Shown here piece after piece: positions 18,546 through 26,972 of a stretch of DNA of 64,000 nt. Under the pieces are notes generated by a model that saw only the letters and a program-made list of their open reading frames with translations, had not been told where the DNA came from and made no database searches. Made by a program: the position numbers and the translations under genes. Source of the stretch: CAVOGJ01 sp963700865 (GTDB lineage Bacteria; Planctomycetota; Planctomycetia; Pirellulales; Pirellulaceae); assembly GCA_963700865.1 (NCBI GenBank), contig CAVOZC010000002.1, positions 186,001-250,000 on the forward strand, in the 5' to 3' direction. The number at the start of each line of letters is the position of its first letter. Position 1 is the first letter of the stretch.

Positions 18546-18734
18546 TCCCTGCGTCTCCTGATTCGTTAAAATCACCCGTCGAATTGAAAAGCTATTTCAT
18601 CGTGCTCGTGCTCGTGCTCTCGCCTCATTCCGCCCGATCCTGGTTCCCAAGGCTATCAAACCGGCTGCCGCCTGAAAACTACCGACCACGGCGGCTCGGC
18701 CTTTGCGGCGATTCCAACCGGCAACTCGCCTTCC
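18546..18734. other. Divergent promoter region with short hexamer repeat
   Basis: 189 bp between fae (minus) and the ATP-grasp gene (plus). It contains three to four CGTGCT hexamers in tandem around 18600-18622. Both genes must start here, but no clear promoter motif was identified. Confidence 0.45.
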
Positions 18735-19988
18735 ATGACGAAAAAACTACTGATCATCGGGGCCTCGGTCCGTGCCGCGGCGGAATCGGCGTCTCGCGCC
18801 CCTCGTTTGGGCCCTATCGTGGCGTGCGACCTGTTTGCCGACACGGATTTGCGGCGGCTGGCGGCGGCTACGCGGTTGAGCCCGGCTGAATATCCAAGGG
18901 GATTCTTGCCCTGGGCCTTGGCCCAATCACCCGCGCAGTGGATGTACACGGGTGGTTTGGAAAACGAACCGCAGTTGATCGATCACATATCGCGGCGACA
19001 CACGTTGCTGGGCAACCCGGCGGACGTCGTGCGGCGAGTGCGCAACCCGCGTGAGTGGCCGACACACGTCATGCGTCAGGGGCTTCACGCGGGAACGGTT
19101 GCGGGTGCCAGCGAGGTCGTGCGCGACCGTGACCGTTGGCTGATCAAGCCGGTGCGATCCTGTGGCGGACTTCGCATACGGCGTCTGGCGGCAACCACCG
19201 AAATCGATGAAGACCACGAGTATTGCCAGGAATTCGTCGACGGTGCCTCACGAGCCGGACTGTTCGTCGCCGACGCGAATCGATCACGGCTGTTGGGAGT
19301 CATGGCCAGCTGGACTCTGGCGGATTGTGCCGCCGCGGGCGACGACGTGTCGCGGGGCGGCGGTCGGTCGCTCAACGGGCCGTCAAGCTGGCTCGACAAA
19401 CCGTACGCCTATGCCGGATCGACGGGCCCCCTGCCGTTATCCACCGACCAAAGGCGTTCCTGGGAGCAGATCGGCCAAGTCATCCACCGCGAATTCGGGT
19501 TGCGGGGCGTCTTTGGCGTGGATGCCATCGAAACGCCTGCCGGCGACCCGGGGAAACCAGGGCGGCTGGTGGTCCTGGAGATCAATCCACGCTTCACGGC
19601 GAGCATGGAATTACTGGACCATGGGGGCGGCGTCCCGGTTGTGGAGCAGCATGTCGCGGCTTGTTCCGGCCAGCCACTACCGGGTGAATCCCCCGCCGAC
19701 GGCCAGCAACCGACGGTGGCCGGCAAGGCGATTCTGTATGCCGAGCGGGATCTCTGCTGGAATGCCGAATTAAGGTTGCGGATGATCGACGGCGCCCAAG
19801 CCGCAGGTGCTTGGCTGGCCGATCTCCCGACGGAGGGAGCCTGTATCGGGGCGGGGCAGCCGGTCGTCACGTGCTTGTGCACGGGGCACAAACCGGCGGA
19901 GATCGCCCGACGACTGGGCCTCTCCGGCCACAACGGACTCTGGCAGCAATTTTCCACCATCTTGCGGCGGCATTGGTCAGAACGGTGA
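18735..19988 (+). CDS. ATP-grasp domain protein linked to H4MPT C1 metabolism
   Basis: 417 residues starting MTKKLLIIGASVRAAAESA, a Rossmann-like N-terminal domain (ACDLFADTDLR). An ATP-grasp fold follows: DRWLIKPVRSCGGLRIRRL (ATP-binding Lys and glycine-rich loop), YCQEFVDGASRAGLFVAD, and the metal site VLEINPRFTASMELLDH (E-x-NPR). ATP-grasp ligases of this type (OrfY of the methylotroph C1 cluster, MptN in archaea) are linked to H4MPT synthesis or modification. The divergent position next to fae fits that role. The exact reaction is inferred. Confidence 0.8.
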   Translation: MTKKLLIIGASVRAAAESASRAPRLGPIVACDLFADTDLRRLAAATRLSPAEYPRGFLPWALAQSPAQWMYTGGLENEPQLIDHISRRHTLLGNPADVVRRVRNPREWPTHVMRQGLHAGTVAGASEVVRDRDRWLIKPVRSCGGLRIRRLAATTEIDEDHEYCQEFVDGASRAGLFVADANRSRLLGVMASWTLADCAAAGDDVSRGGGRSLNGPSSWLDKPYAYAGSTGPLPLSTDQRRSWEQIGQVIHREFGLRGVFGVDAIETPAGDPGKPGRLVVLEINPRFTASMELLDHGGGVPVVEQHVAACSGQPLPGESPADGQQPTVAGKAILYAERDLCWNAELRLRMIDGAQAAGAWLADLPTEGACIGAGQPVVTCLCTGHKPAEIARRLGLSGHNGLWQQFSTILRRHWSER

Positions 19989-20150
19989 CCTTGACCGCCC
20001 CACCCAATGGAAATGCGTGAAAAAACGCCTATGCTGTAATCCGATCCGGGCGACCGCTATCGAAGCTCGGGTCTTCGTTTCCATCGCGGTCAGGCCGCGG
20101 CTCAGGTACCCACCACCCGACGGACCAGCCCGCTGTGGCTCAGGTAAATC

Positions 20151-21306
20151 ATGACCAAGACGATCGGCATCCTGACCGCCGGGGGTGATAGTCCCGGCTT
20201 GAACGCCGCCATCCGGGCGGTCGGCAAGGCGGCGATTGGCAAATTCGGCATGCATTTGATCGGTTTCCAGGACGGCTTTCGGGGGCTGATCGAAAATCGC
20301 GGGCACGATCTGTCGATCAAGGAACTGTCGAACATCCTGACCACGGGAGGAACCATTCTCGGCACCAGCCGCGACAAGCCCCACAAGATGCAGGTCGGCA
20401 ACAAGGTCATGGACATGACGGATGTGATCCAGGAAACGTATGCGAAGTATCATCTGGATACGCTGGTCTGTATCGGCGGCGGCGGCACGCAGAAGAACGC
20501 CTATCGCCTGCACCAGAAGGGGCTGAGCATCATCACGCTGCCAAAAACGATTGATAACGATGTGGTCGGTACGGACGTGACGTTCGGTTTCGACACGGCG
20601 CTGGGCATCGCCACCGACGCCATTGATCGGCTGCACAGTACGGCTCATAGTCACCATCGGATCATCGTGGTGGAAGTGATGGGACATAATGCGGGCTGGC
20701 TGGCCCTGGGAGCCGGGTTGGCGGGTGGGGCCGATGTGATTCTGATTCCGGAGATCCCATATGACATTGAGGTGATTACCGAATCGATCCGACAGCGGAG
20801 CCGGACCGGCAGCCGGTTCAGCATTGTGGCGGTATCGGAGGGTGCGATGTCGCGGGAACAACACGAGCAGTATGCCGCGGCCCAAGCAGAGCTGGACGCG
20901 ATTCGGAGCGGCAATGGGGGAGAGGGTGAGAAGAAGGCGGAGGCCAAGCGGCAGGCCAAGCTCCGCCTGCAGGAACTCGAACGCGAGTTTTCGGGCGGCA
21001 CGATGAAGTTGTCGCAACGGCTGGAGGAGACGACGGGGCTGGAATCGCGAGTGACGATTCTTGGTCATTTGCAGCGAGGCGGCACTCCCTCGGCGGCCGA
21101 TCGGATCCTGGCCACCCGTTTGGGCACGGCTTGTGCCGCCTTTATCGACGAAGGGAAACATGGCTGCATGGTGGCCGCGGTTCGAAAAGGCCGAGCTCGT
21201 GCCGTTGGAACAGGTCGTGGGCCGCCGCAAGACCGTGCCGCTGGATCACCACTGGATCCGCTCGGCTCGCCGCATCGGCGTGTGCCTGGGGGATGCGGAG
21301 AGTTAA
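20151..21306 (+). CDS. pfkA: 6-phosphofructokinase (C-terminal frameshift)
   Basis: Phosphorylates fructose 6-phosphate. The ATG at 20151 gives TKTIGILTAGGDSPGLNAAI. The nucleotide loop reads CIGGGGTQKNA and the catalytic loop LPKTIDNDVVGTDVTFGF. Gly in the loop (not the Asp of PPi enzymes) together with Lys in PKTIDND is the pattern of mixed-substrate group III PFKs, so the phosphoryl donor is uncertain. A Lys/Glu-rich insert (GNGGEGEKKAEAKRQAK) precedes the C-terminal LGHLQRGGTPSAADRILATR. One extra base near 21180 shifts the frame. The true C-terminus (KAELVPLEQVVGRRKTVPLD, ending GDAES) is in the next frame and stops at 21306; restored length is 384. Confidence 0.92.
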
Positions 21307-21586
21307 CGATTGGGAGACCGTTGCCAAGGTGGTTAGGTTGCCTGCCAATCCACGAGTCTCTGGCGTCCTGGGCTGCAGAGTGGCAAGCTTCCGCCGATCG
21401 TGTAGTATCATCAGACGTGGCCTGTTGCCCGCCTGACGCACGGCTAGTTACATGGAAGCCAGGCCACAGCTAAGGATCAGCAAGGCAAGACACAATACCG
21501 ATCGACTGCGCGGCGCCTGCTGATTTTCGTCACCAAGTTGGGATTGCAAAGCCGCACCGATCGAAATGGACAATGCAGGAGTCCAC

Positions 21587-23038
21587 ATGCCACCGAAAGT
21601 TGCCATCCTAGGTATCGTTGTGTTGTGGGGAATTCAGGGAGAAGTTTACGGTGACACCGAAGGATTGACGAAGGAAACAACGCGGGCATCCGCGGCGGTT
21701 CGAGTATTCGTCACGGCCAAAGATACGAAGTTACGGTTGACCGAAAATCCACCGCTTACATTCGCTGAGGCGGCATCTGTCGTCGGTGAGACGATCACGA
21801 TTGATGCGTCCGCGACCTTTCAGACGATCGAGGGTTTTGGCGGTTCCTTTACGGAGGCCGCGGCGTATACGCTCTCGAAAATGAGCCCCGCTAAACGTGC
21901 TCAGGTTCTCAATGCATATTTTAATCCAGTGGAGGGCCTTGGATACACGCTTTGCCGAACGCACATGAACAGTGCGGATTTTTCCTTGAGCAATTACGCC
22001 TACGACGATGTTGCCGGCGACTTCGAACTGGACCACTTCGATATCTCGCGTGATAGAAAATGGCTCATCCCCATGATCGAGGACGCATTGGCCGTCGAAG
22101 GAGCAGAATTCAAACTATTCGCATCGCCTTGGAGTCCACCAGCATGGATGAAAACGAATGGACAGATGAACTACGGCGGGCAGCTTAAGCCCGAGTGCCG
22201 CGACGTCTGGGCGACCTACTATGCGAAATATATTAAGGCGTATGCCAAAGAAGGCATTGCCATTTGGGGATTGACCGTGCAGAACGAACCAGCAGCCACT
22301 CAGACGTGGGACTCTTGCATTTATTCAGCCGAAGAAGAGGGCGCCTTCGTCAGGGATTATCTGGGGCCAACGCTTGAAAAAGAGGGATTGGCCGATGTCA
22401 GGATTATGGTGTGGGACCATAACAAAGATCTTATCTTCGAGCGTGCCGAGCCTATCCTGTCCGATCCAGCGACCGCCAAATATGTGTGGGGCGTTGGCTT
22501 TCATTGGTACTCGGGCGATGAGTTCCAGAATCTCGCCAAAGTGCACGACGCTTTCCCGGACACGCATCTTCTCTTTACCGAAGGATGCCAGGAAGGTGGC
22601 GTGCGGCTGGGTGCGTGGGATCTAGGTGAACGTTATGCCCACGACATCATCGGCGACTTGAATCATTGGACGGTCGGCTGGGTGGACTGGAATATGGTCC
22701 TGGACGAACGTGGTGGGCCCAACCACGTAGATAATCTCTGTGACGCTCCCGTAATCGCGGATACCACAAGGGACGATCTGTACTTCCAGAGTTCGTTCTA
22801 CTATCTGGGGCATTTCAGCAAGTTTATCCGCCCTGGGGCCGTGCGCGTCGCTCACTCGGTAACTACCGATGCCTTGGAGGTGACCGCCTTTCAAAATTCC
22901 GACAACACGATCGCGGTTGTCGTGATGAATCGAACGGATGAGAAAATCGCATTCACCCTGAAAGCGGATGCGAGAGCCGTCGTCTCGACGAGCCCAGCTC
23001 ATTCAATCATCACAATGATCTTTGCATCGCTCCCCTGA
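21587..23038 (+). CDS. GH30 glycosidase (glucosylceramidase / beta-1,6-glucanase type), secreted
   Basis: 483 residues from the ATG at 21587, preceded by AGGAG; an ATG at 21566 is less well placed. Signal peptide: LGIVVLWGIQGEVYG. The barrel carries TIEGFGGSFTEAAAYTLSKM, RTHMNSADFSLSNYAYDD and ASPWSPPAWMKTNGQMNYGG. The catalytic pair is Glu in LTVQNEPAATQ (acid/base) and Glu in LLFTEGCQE (nucleophile). This is GH30 subfamily 1-like, which includes endo-beta-1,6-glucanases and glucosylceramidases. A short C-terminal beta domain (AFQNSDNTIAVVVMNRTDE) completes it. Neighbouring GH16 and GH5 genes argue for beta-glucan as substrate. Converges with the GH16 gene, 69 bp apart. Confidence 0.9.
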   Translation: MPPKVAILGIVVLWGIQGEVYGDTEGLTKETTRASAAVRVFVTAKDTKLRLTENPPLTFAEAASVVGETITIDASATFQTIEGFGGSFTEAAAYTLSKMSPAKRAQVLNAYFNPVEGLGYTLCRTHMNSADFSLSNYAYDDVAGDFELDHFDISRDRKWLIPMIEDALAVEGAEFKLFASPWSPPAWMKTNGQMNYGGQLKPECRDVWATYYAKYIKAYAKEGIAIWGLTVQNEPAATQTWDSCIYSAEEEGAFVRDYLGPTLEKEGLADVRIMVWDHNKDLIFERAEPILSDPATAKYVWGVGFHWYSGDEFQNLAKVHDAFPDTHLLFTEGCQEGGVRLGAWDLGERYAHDIIGDLNHWTVGWVDWNMVLDERGGPNHVDNLCDAPVIADTTRDDLYFQSSFYYLGHFSKFIRPGAVRVAHSVTTDALEVTAFQNSDNTIAVVVMNRTDEKIAFTLKADARAVVSTSPAHSIITMIFASLP

Positions 23039-23107
23039 TATTAGCAGTCGCCCAAGGCGAGACGCCATCCCGGCAACGATCCCGTCACTGCCGCGAGGTG
23101 CAAGGCC

Positions 23108-24646
23108 CTACAGAGATGTCTTTACCTCGACGTAGTTGAGATTGAAGCCGCCGGTTTCAATCACGATTTTCATCTTTTGAACGCCTTCTTTGAGCAGCAC
23201 GCCTTCTTTCATCAAATGCGTGTAATTCTGCCAATCACCTGTATTGACGACATCGAGTGTCCCCGTTCGATTGATGCCGTCAAATTCGACATGCAGCTTG
23301 CCACCATCATACGGCGAGCCCGTGCGGCACACGATGTCGTACTTCCCTGCTTTGGAAATCTTCACCGTGTATTCCAGCCACTCGCCGTCCTCAAGCCACC
23401 CCAGGTTATAGCCGCCCTCAAGGCAGTCTTGGATATCGACGCCCGTCTGGCGGTAGGCCCCGCCATTGTTGCTCTCATCGCGGTCCGCGTAGGCTTTCTG
23501 TTTCGGACTCGTATCAAAATCTTCCGCCTCGATTCTCCCGGGTAAAGTAATCGGTGTGCCATGATAAGGTCGCGGAGGACAGCCAACGCCCGCCACAAAT
23601 TCAATGCTGTCGCTGCGACCAAATCCGGCGCTATCCACGGCCCTCGCGGTGAGCGTGTGGCAGCCGTCCGGAACGTCCCAGGTAAAATTATAAGGTGCGT
23701 CTTCCACCTCCGCCAAAAGTTGCTGGTGATTGTAGAACTCAACCTTTTGCAGATTGCCGTCGGCATCGGATGCATCGACCGTTACCCTCAGTTTCCCGGT
23801 CTTCTGGGTTGATTCATTGGCGGGGCTGGTGATCTTGATTTGAGGTGACTGATTTTGGCCGCTCACCTGGTAGACCCGAATCCAATCGATGCTCATCTCC
23901 GCCGGAAAGGAACGGTCCGTCGTGTCACCGTCCACGGCAAGGCTGAGCGCGAGAAAAAACGACTTATCAAACGGAGCGGGAAAATCGGCCGAAAAACTGC
24001 TCCAACGGTTCTGCATGGCATAGAGATTTCCGTCGACAAACCAGCGAATTTCATACGGTTGCCATTCGACCGTATAGACATGGTAGTCCTCTGAAAAGTC
24101 GATCTGTTCGGGTGAGTAGTTGCCACCGGAGTATTCGTGATAGTGGCCTTGGCCTCCATGGAAGATCCCACCTTGCACGCTACCGGGATTCGGCCCCGTG
24201 GTTTCCATGACGTCAATCTGGCCACTTCGAGCCCAAGCACCGTAGTCAAGTTTTTCAGGTAGCAAGAATAATTTACACCGCAGCCCGCGCCCGCTCGCTG
24301 TCTTCATCCTCGCTTGTACCTTTCCATATTGAAAGGCAAACTTGCCGTGAGTATTCAGCCGGGCGGATGTGTAATCGTTGATGACATAAGGCTCCTTGCA
24401 CGCTCGGATCACGAGTTTTCCGTCGCGTATGAAACGGTTCACTGGCCTGTCCGTGAAGAATTGCTTTTGTTGCCCGCTGTAGACCACGCCCGGATTGATT
24501 TCGGCTTGCCAATTTCCTTGATCGACGACGGGATGATCAAATTCGTCCGACCAGATGAGCCGATAGGTGGGTCCAGAGGCCTCACCAGCAAAGGTGGGCG
24601 AAAACGCGGCGAAAACCAACAAGAGCCGTGTGGCAACACCGTTCAT
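23108..24646 (-). CDS. GH16-like protein with Ig-like and CBM6 domains; nucleophile Glu replaced by Gln
   Basis: 512 residues. The ATG at 24646 is preceded by GGGGGA. The signal peptide ends FSPTFAGEASG. Residues 28-265 are a GH16 jelly roll (RLIWSDEFDHPVVDQGNWQ ... SIDWIRVYQVSG), as in laminarinases. About 275-365 is an Ig-like domain (KITSPANESTQKTGKLRVTV). About 385-512 is a CBM6 (GRIEAEDFDTS, GYNLGWLEDGEWLEYTV). The catalytic motif ExDxxE reads GQIDVMET: Gln143 (CAG at 24220-24218) replaces the nucleophile Glu, while Asp145 and Glu148 remain. The preceding strand, RCKLFLLPE, lacks the usual WPAFWMLP tryptophans. It is probably a non-hydrolysing beta-glucan binder or a much weakened enzyme. 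Confidence 0.88.
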   Translation of the reverse strand: MNGVATRLLLVFAAFSPTFAGEASGPTYRLIWSDEFDHPVVDQGNWQAEINPGVVYSGQQKQFFTDRPVNRFIRDGKLVIRACKEPYVINDYTSARLNTHGKFAFQYGKVQARMKTASGRGLRCKLFLLPEKLDYGAWARSGQIDVMETTGPNPGSVQGGIFHGGQGHYHEYSGGNYSPEQIDFSEDYHVYTVEWQPYEIRWFVDGNLYAMQNRWSSFSADFPAPFDKSFFLALSLAVDGDTTDRSFPAEMSIDWIRVYQVSGQNQSPQIKITSPANESTQKTGKLRVTVDASDADGNLQKVEFYNHQQLLAEVEDAPYNFTWDVPDGCHTLTARAVDSAGFGRSDSIEFVAGVGCPPRPYHGTPITLPGRIEAEDFDTSPKQKAYADRDESNNGGAYRQTGVDIQDCLEGGYNLGWLEDGEWLEYTVKISKAGKYDIVCRTGSPYDGGKLHVEFDGINRTGTLDVVNTGDWQNYTHLMKEGVLLKEGVQKMKIVIETGGFNLNYVEVKTSL

Positions 24647-24923
24647 GAATGAATCCCCCGGTGATTCGTCGTTTCCTGTGACAGGCCGTGGCCGTCGTCC
24701 TTCCGGTTGCAGAGCTGTCAATCCAGGTCGTTGGAATGTGCGAGCCGTGCTCGCTCGTCAACACTATATCACCTAAACTCAATGCCTGCCCGCTCCGCCC
24801 GCCGACCCACCGAAGGCGCATGGCTCGGCCGGTTCCGCACGCGTTGAATCCGCGCTCAAACTGGCTTCCGCGGGGCACGGGCGGCTGGCGTCTGATGCAT
24901 TTTCAAATGAGGATTTACGTTCC

Positions 24924-26897
24924 ATGAAGCGTACCGCGAGCAGGATCGTTGAGGTGGGAACCAGTTTGTTAAGGCGGCTCTCATTTGTCAGGGTGAATCA
25001 CGGCATTTTGCTAACCGCGGCAGCGACGATGGTATTGTCTCTCGGTCCCGACGAGCATTTCCGGGTACACGGTGCAACCCGGCCTCGGTTGACTTCCCAA
25101 GGAAGGCAATTCGTTGATGAACAAGGAGGCCAAGTTCTTTTGAGGGGATGCAATCTCGGCAGTTGGCTGAATCTCGAGATGTGGATGATGGACATCAAGG
25201 ACGCTGATCGGTACCCGGATCAGTACACCGTCGAAGCGGTATTGGAGAAACGTTTTGGCCGGGAAGAAAAAAACCGGATCATGGACTTGCATCGTGCAAA
25301 CTGGATCACCGAGCGAGACTTTAAGATCATCCGGTCCCTCGGTTTCAACTGCATCCGGGTGCCCTTTCACCACAACATCTTGGAAGACGAGAACGATCCG
25401 ATGCACTTAAGGAAAGGTGCATGGCGATGGTTCGATCAAATCATATCGCTCGCCGATAAGTACGAGCTCTACGTAGTTTTTGACCTGCATGCCGCAGCGG
25501 GGTGTCAGAATCTTTTCGATCATTCCGGAAGAAAGGACTGGAACAGGTTATGGGACGACCGAGTGTATTGGGACAGGACAGCCTGGTTGTGGGAACAAAT
25601 CGCGGAACGCTACAAAAATTGCCCGACAGTCGCGGCTTATCAACCCATCAACGAACCTTGGGGCGGCAGCGTCGAGCAACAGGCGGAACTCTTTGACACA
25701 CTCTATCGAGCGATTCGCAAGCATGACGACTGGCATGTGATCATCGCTTCGGCTCATTTTGCGGGATTCGATCATTTTGGCGACCCCCAGGACCATGGCT
25801 GGGAACACGTCGGTTTCTCACAGAATTTCTACCCGGGTTTGTTCGGCGGGGGAGCGATTACTCCCGAAACGCATCGGGCGTATTTCCAATGGCTGAATGA
25901 CGAGTTGGCCCCGAAGCTGCGGGGCTTGAATGTTCCCTTCCTGGTTACTGAATTTAATGTGGTATTCAACAACGCGGGCGGCGGCCCCATGATGCGTCGG
26001 CATTTCGACGCCTACGCCAGTCACGGATGGGCTGCCACGATGTGGAGCTACAAGCTCATCACGAGTCCCGGCAGGAAGAATACGGGTGGCTGGTGGTTGA
26101 TCACCGACACGGGTCGAGAAAAAACAGGTGCCTGGTGGATCGTCACCAACAAGTCGCCGCTGCCGGCGCCGGATTTCAACACTGCGGACAAGCACGATAT
26201 CGAAAACTGGTTTCGGTCATTTTCCACCGTGGATTACGAAATAAACGGTCCGTTATGTGAGGCGCTGAGGGCCAAGGAAGCTCCCCGTCCTGTCGAAACG
26301 GTGGTTCGAGAAAAGCTGCTGGTTCCACCCGCAATCGACGCGCTGGAAGGATGGACCGCGATCGATATTAACCAGCCTCTGCCGGGAGGCCAAAAGTCTG
26401 TCTCCGAGAACGCCATCGAGGTGTACGCCGCTGGCAGCGATGTCTACGGTACGGAAGACCAGTTCCGCTTTATCTACAGAAAGCTTGCGGGAGATTTCAC
26501 GCTCTCCGTAACTATCGATGAGCTCGCCTTCACGCATGTCTATGCCAAGGCCGGCATCATGATTCGGCAGGATCTGGACAAGGATTCGGCCTTTGCAGCG
26601 GTGAATGTCTTCCCTGACGGCAGCGTCGAATTTGGAGTCCGACCGAGAAAGCAACAAAACGTCAGCACGACGATCGTGATGGGACCTCAATTGCCGGCGG
26701 TCCATTTGAAACTGGTAAGAAAGGGCCCGATCGTCGAGCGTTACTTTGCCTGTGGCGACGGTGAATGGGACAAGTTGGATCAAGTTGCATTTGATGGCCT
26801 AGCTTCCGAGGTTTATGCGGGCATCTTCTGCGTCAGTCACGACAACGAGGCCCTGACCCTTGCCAGATATCGAGATATCGAGATCCTGGCACATTGA
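24924..26897 (+). CDS. GH5 family glucanase with C-terminal beta-sandwich
   Basis: 657 residues with an unusually long N-terminal region before the hydrophobic export segment (ILLTAAATMVLSLG). The GH5 barrel shows LLRGCNLGSWLNLEMWM, FNCIRVPFHHN, VVFDLHAAAGCQN, the acid/base Glu in QPINEPWGG, SQNFYPGLF, and the nucleophile Glu in FLVTEFNVVF, then TMWSYKL. This resembles exo-beta-1,3-glucanase-like GH5. After the barrel a 14-residue unit is duplicated: GRKNTGGWWLITDT, then GREKTGAWWIVTN (26070-26150). From about residue 480 a DUF1349/LamG-like sandwich follows (GDFTLSVTIDEL, AKAGIMIRQDLDKDSAFAAV). Divergent from the GH16 gene, sharing a 277-bp promoter region. Confidence 0.88.
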   Translation: MKRTASRIVEVGTSLLRRLSFVRVNHGILLTAAATMVLSLGPDEHFRVHGATRPRLTSQGRQFVDEQGGQVLLRGCNLGSWLNLEMWMMDIKDADRYPDQYTVEAVLEKRFGREEKNRIMDLHRANWITERDFKIIRSLGFNCIRVPFHHNILEDENDPMHLRKGAWRWFDQIISLADKYELYVVFDLHAAAGCQNLFDHSGRKDWNRLWDDRVYWDRTAWLWEQIAERYKNCPTVAAYQPINEPWGGSVEQQAELFDTLYRAIRKHDDWHVIIASAHFAGFDHFGDPQDHGWEHVGFSQNFYPGLFGGGAITPETHRAYFQWLNDELAPKLRGLNVPFLVTEFNVVFNNAGGGPMMRRHFDAYASHGWAATMWSYKLITSPGRKNTGGWWLITDTGREKTGAWWIVTNKSPLPAPDFNTADKHDIENWFRSFSTVDYEINGPLCEALRAKEAPRPVETVVREKLLVPPAIDALEGWTAIDINQPLPGGQKSVSENAIEVYAAGSDVYGTEDQFRFIYRKLAGDFTLSVTIDELAFTHVYAKAGIMIRQDLDKDSAFAAVNVFPDGSVEFGVRPRKQQNVSTTIVMGPQLPAVHLKLVRKGPIVERYFACGDGEWDKLDQVAFDGLASEVYAGIFCVSHDNEALTLARYRDIEILAH

Positions 26898-26972
26898 AGG
26901 CAATTGCGGTATTCCGTTGACGCGTTTCCATCTTCCGCAAACCATGGCGGCTGAGCGGCGAGCTGATTCGAT

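Noticed and set aside
19977..21230. 417-codon minus-strand open frame opposite pfkA
   Set aside because: Antisense to a clear phosphofructokinase; biased composition only.
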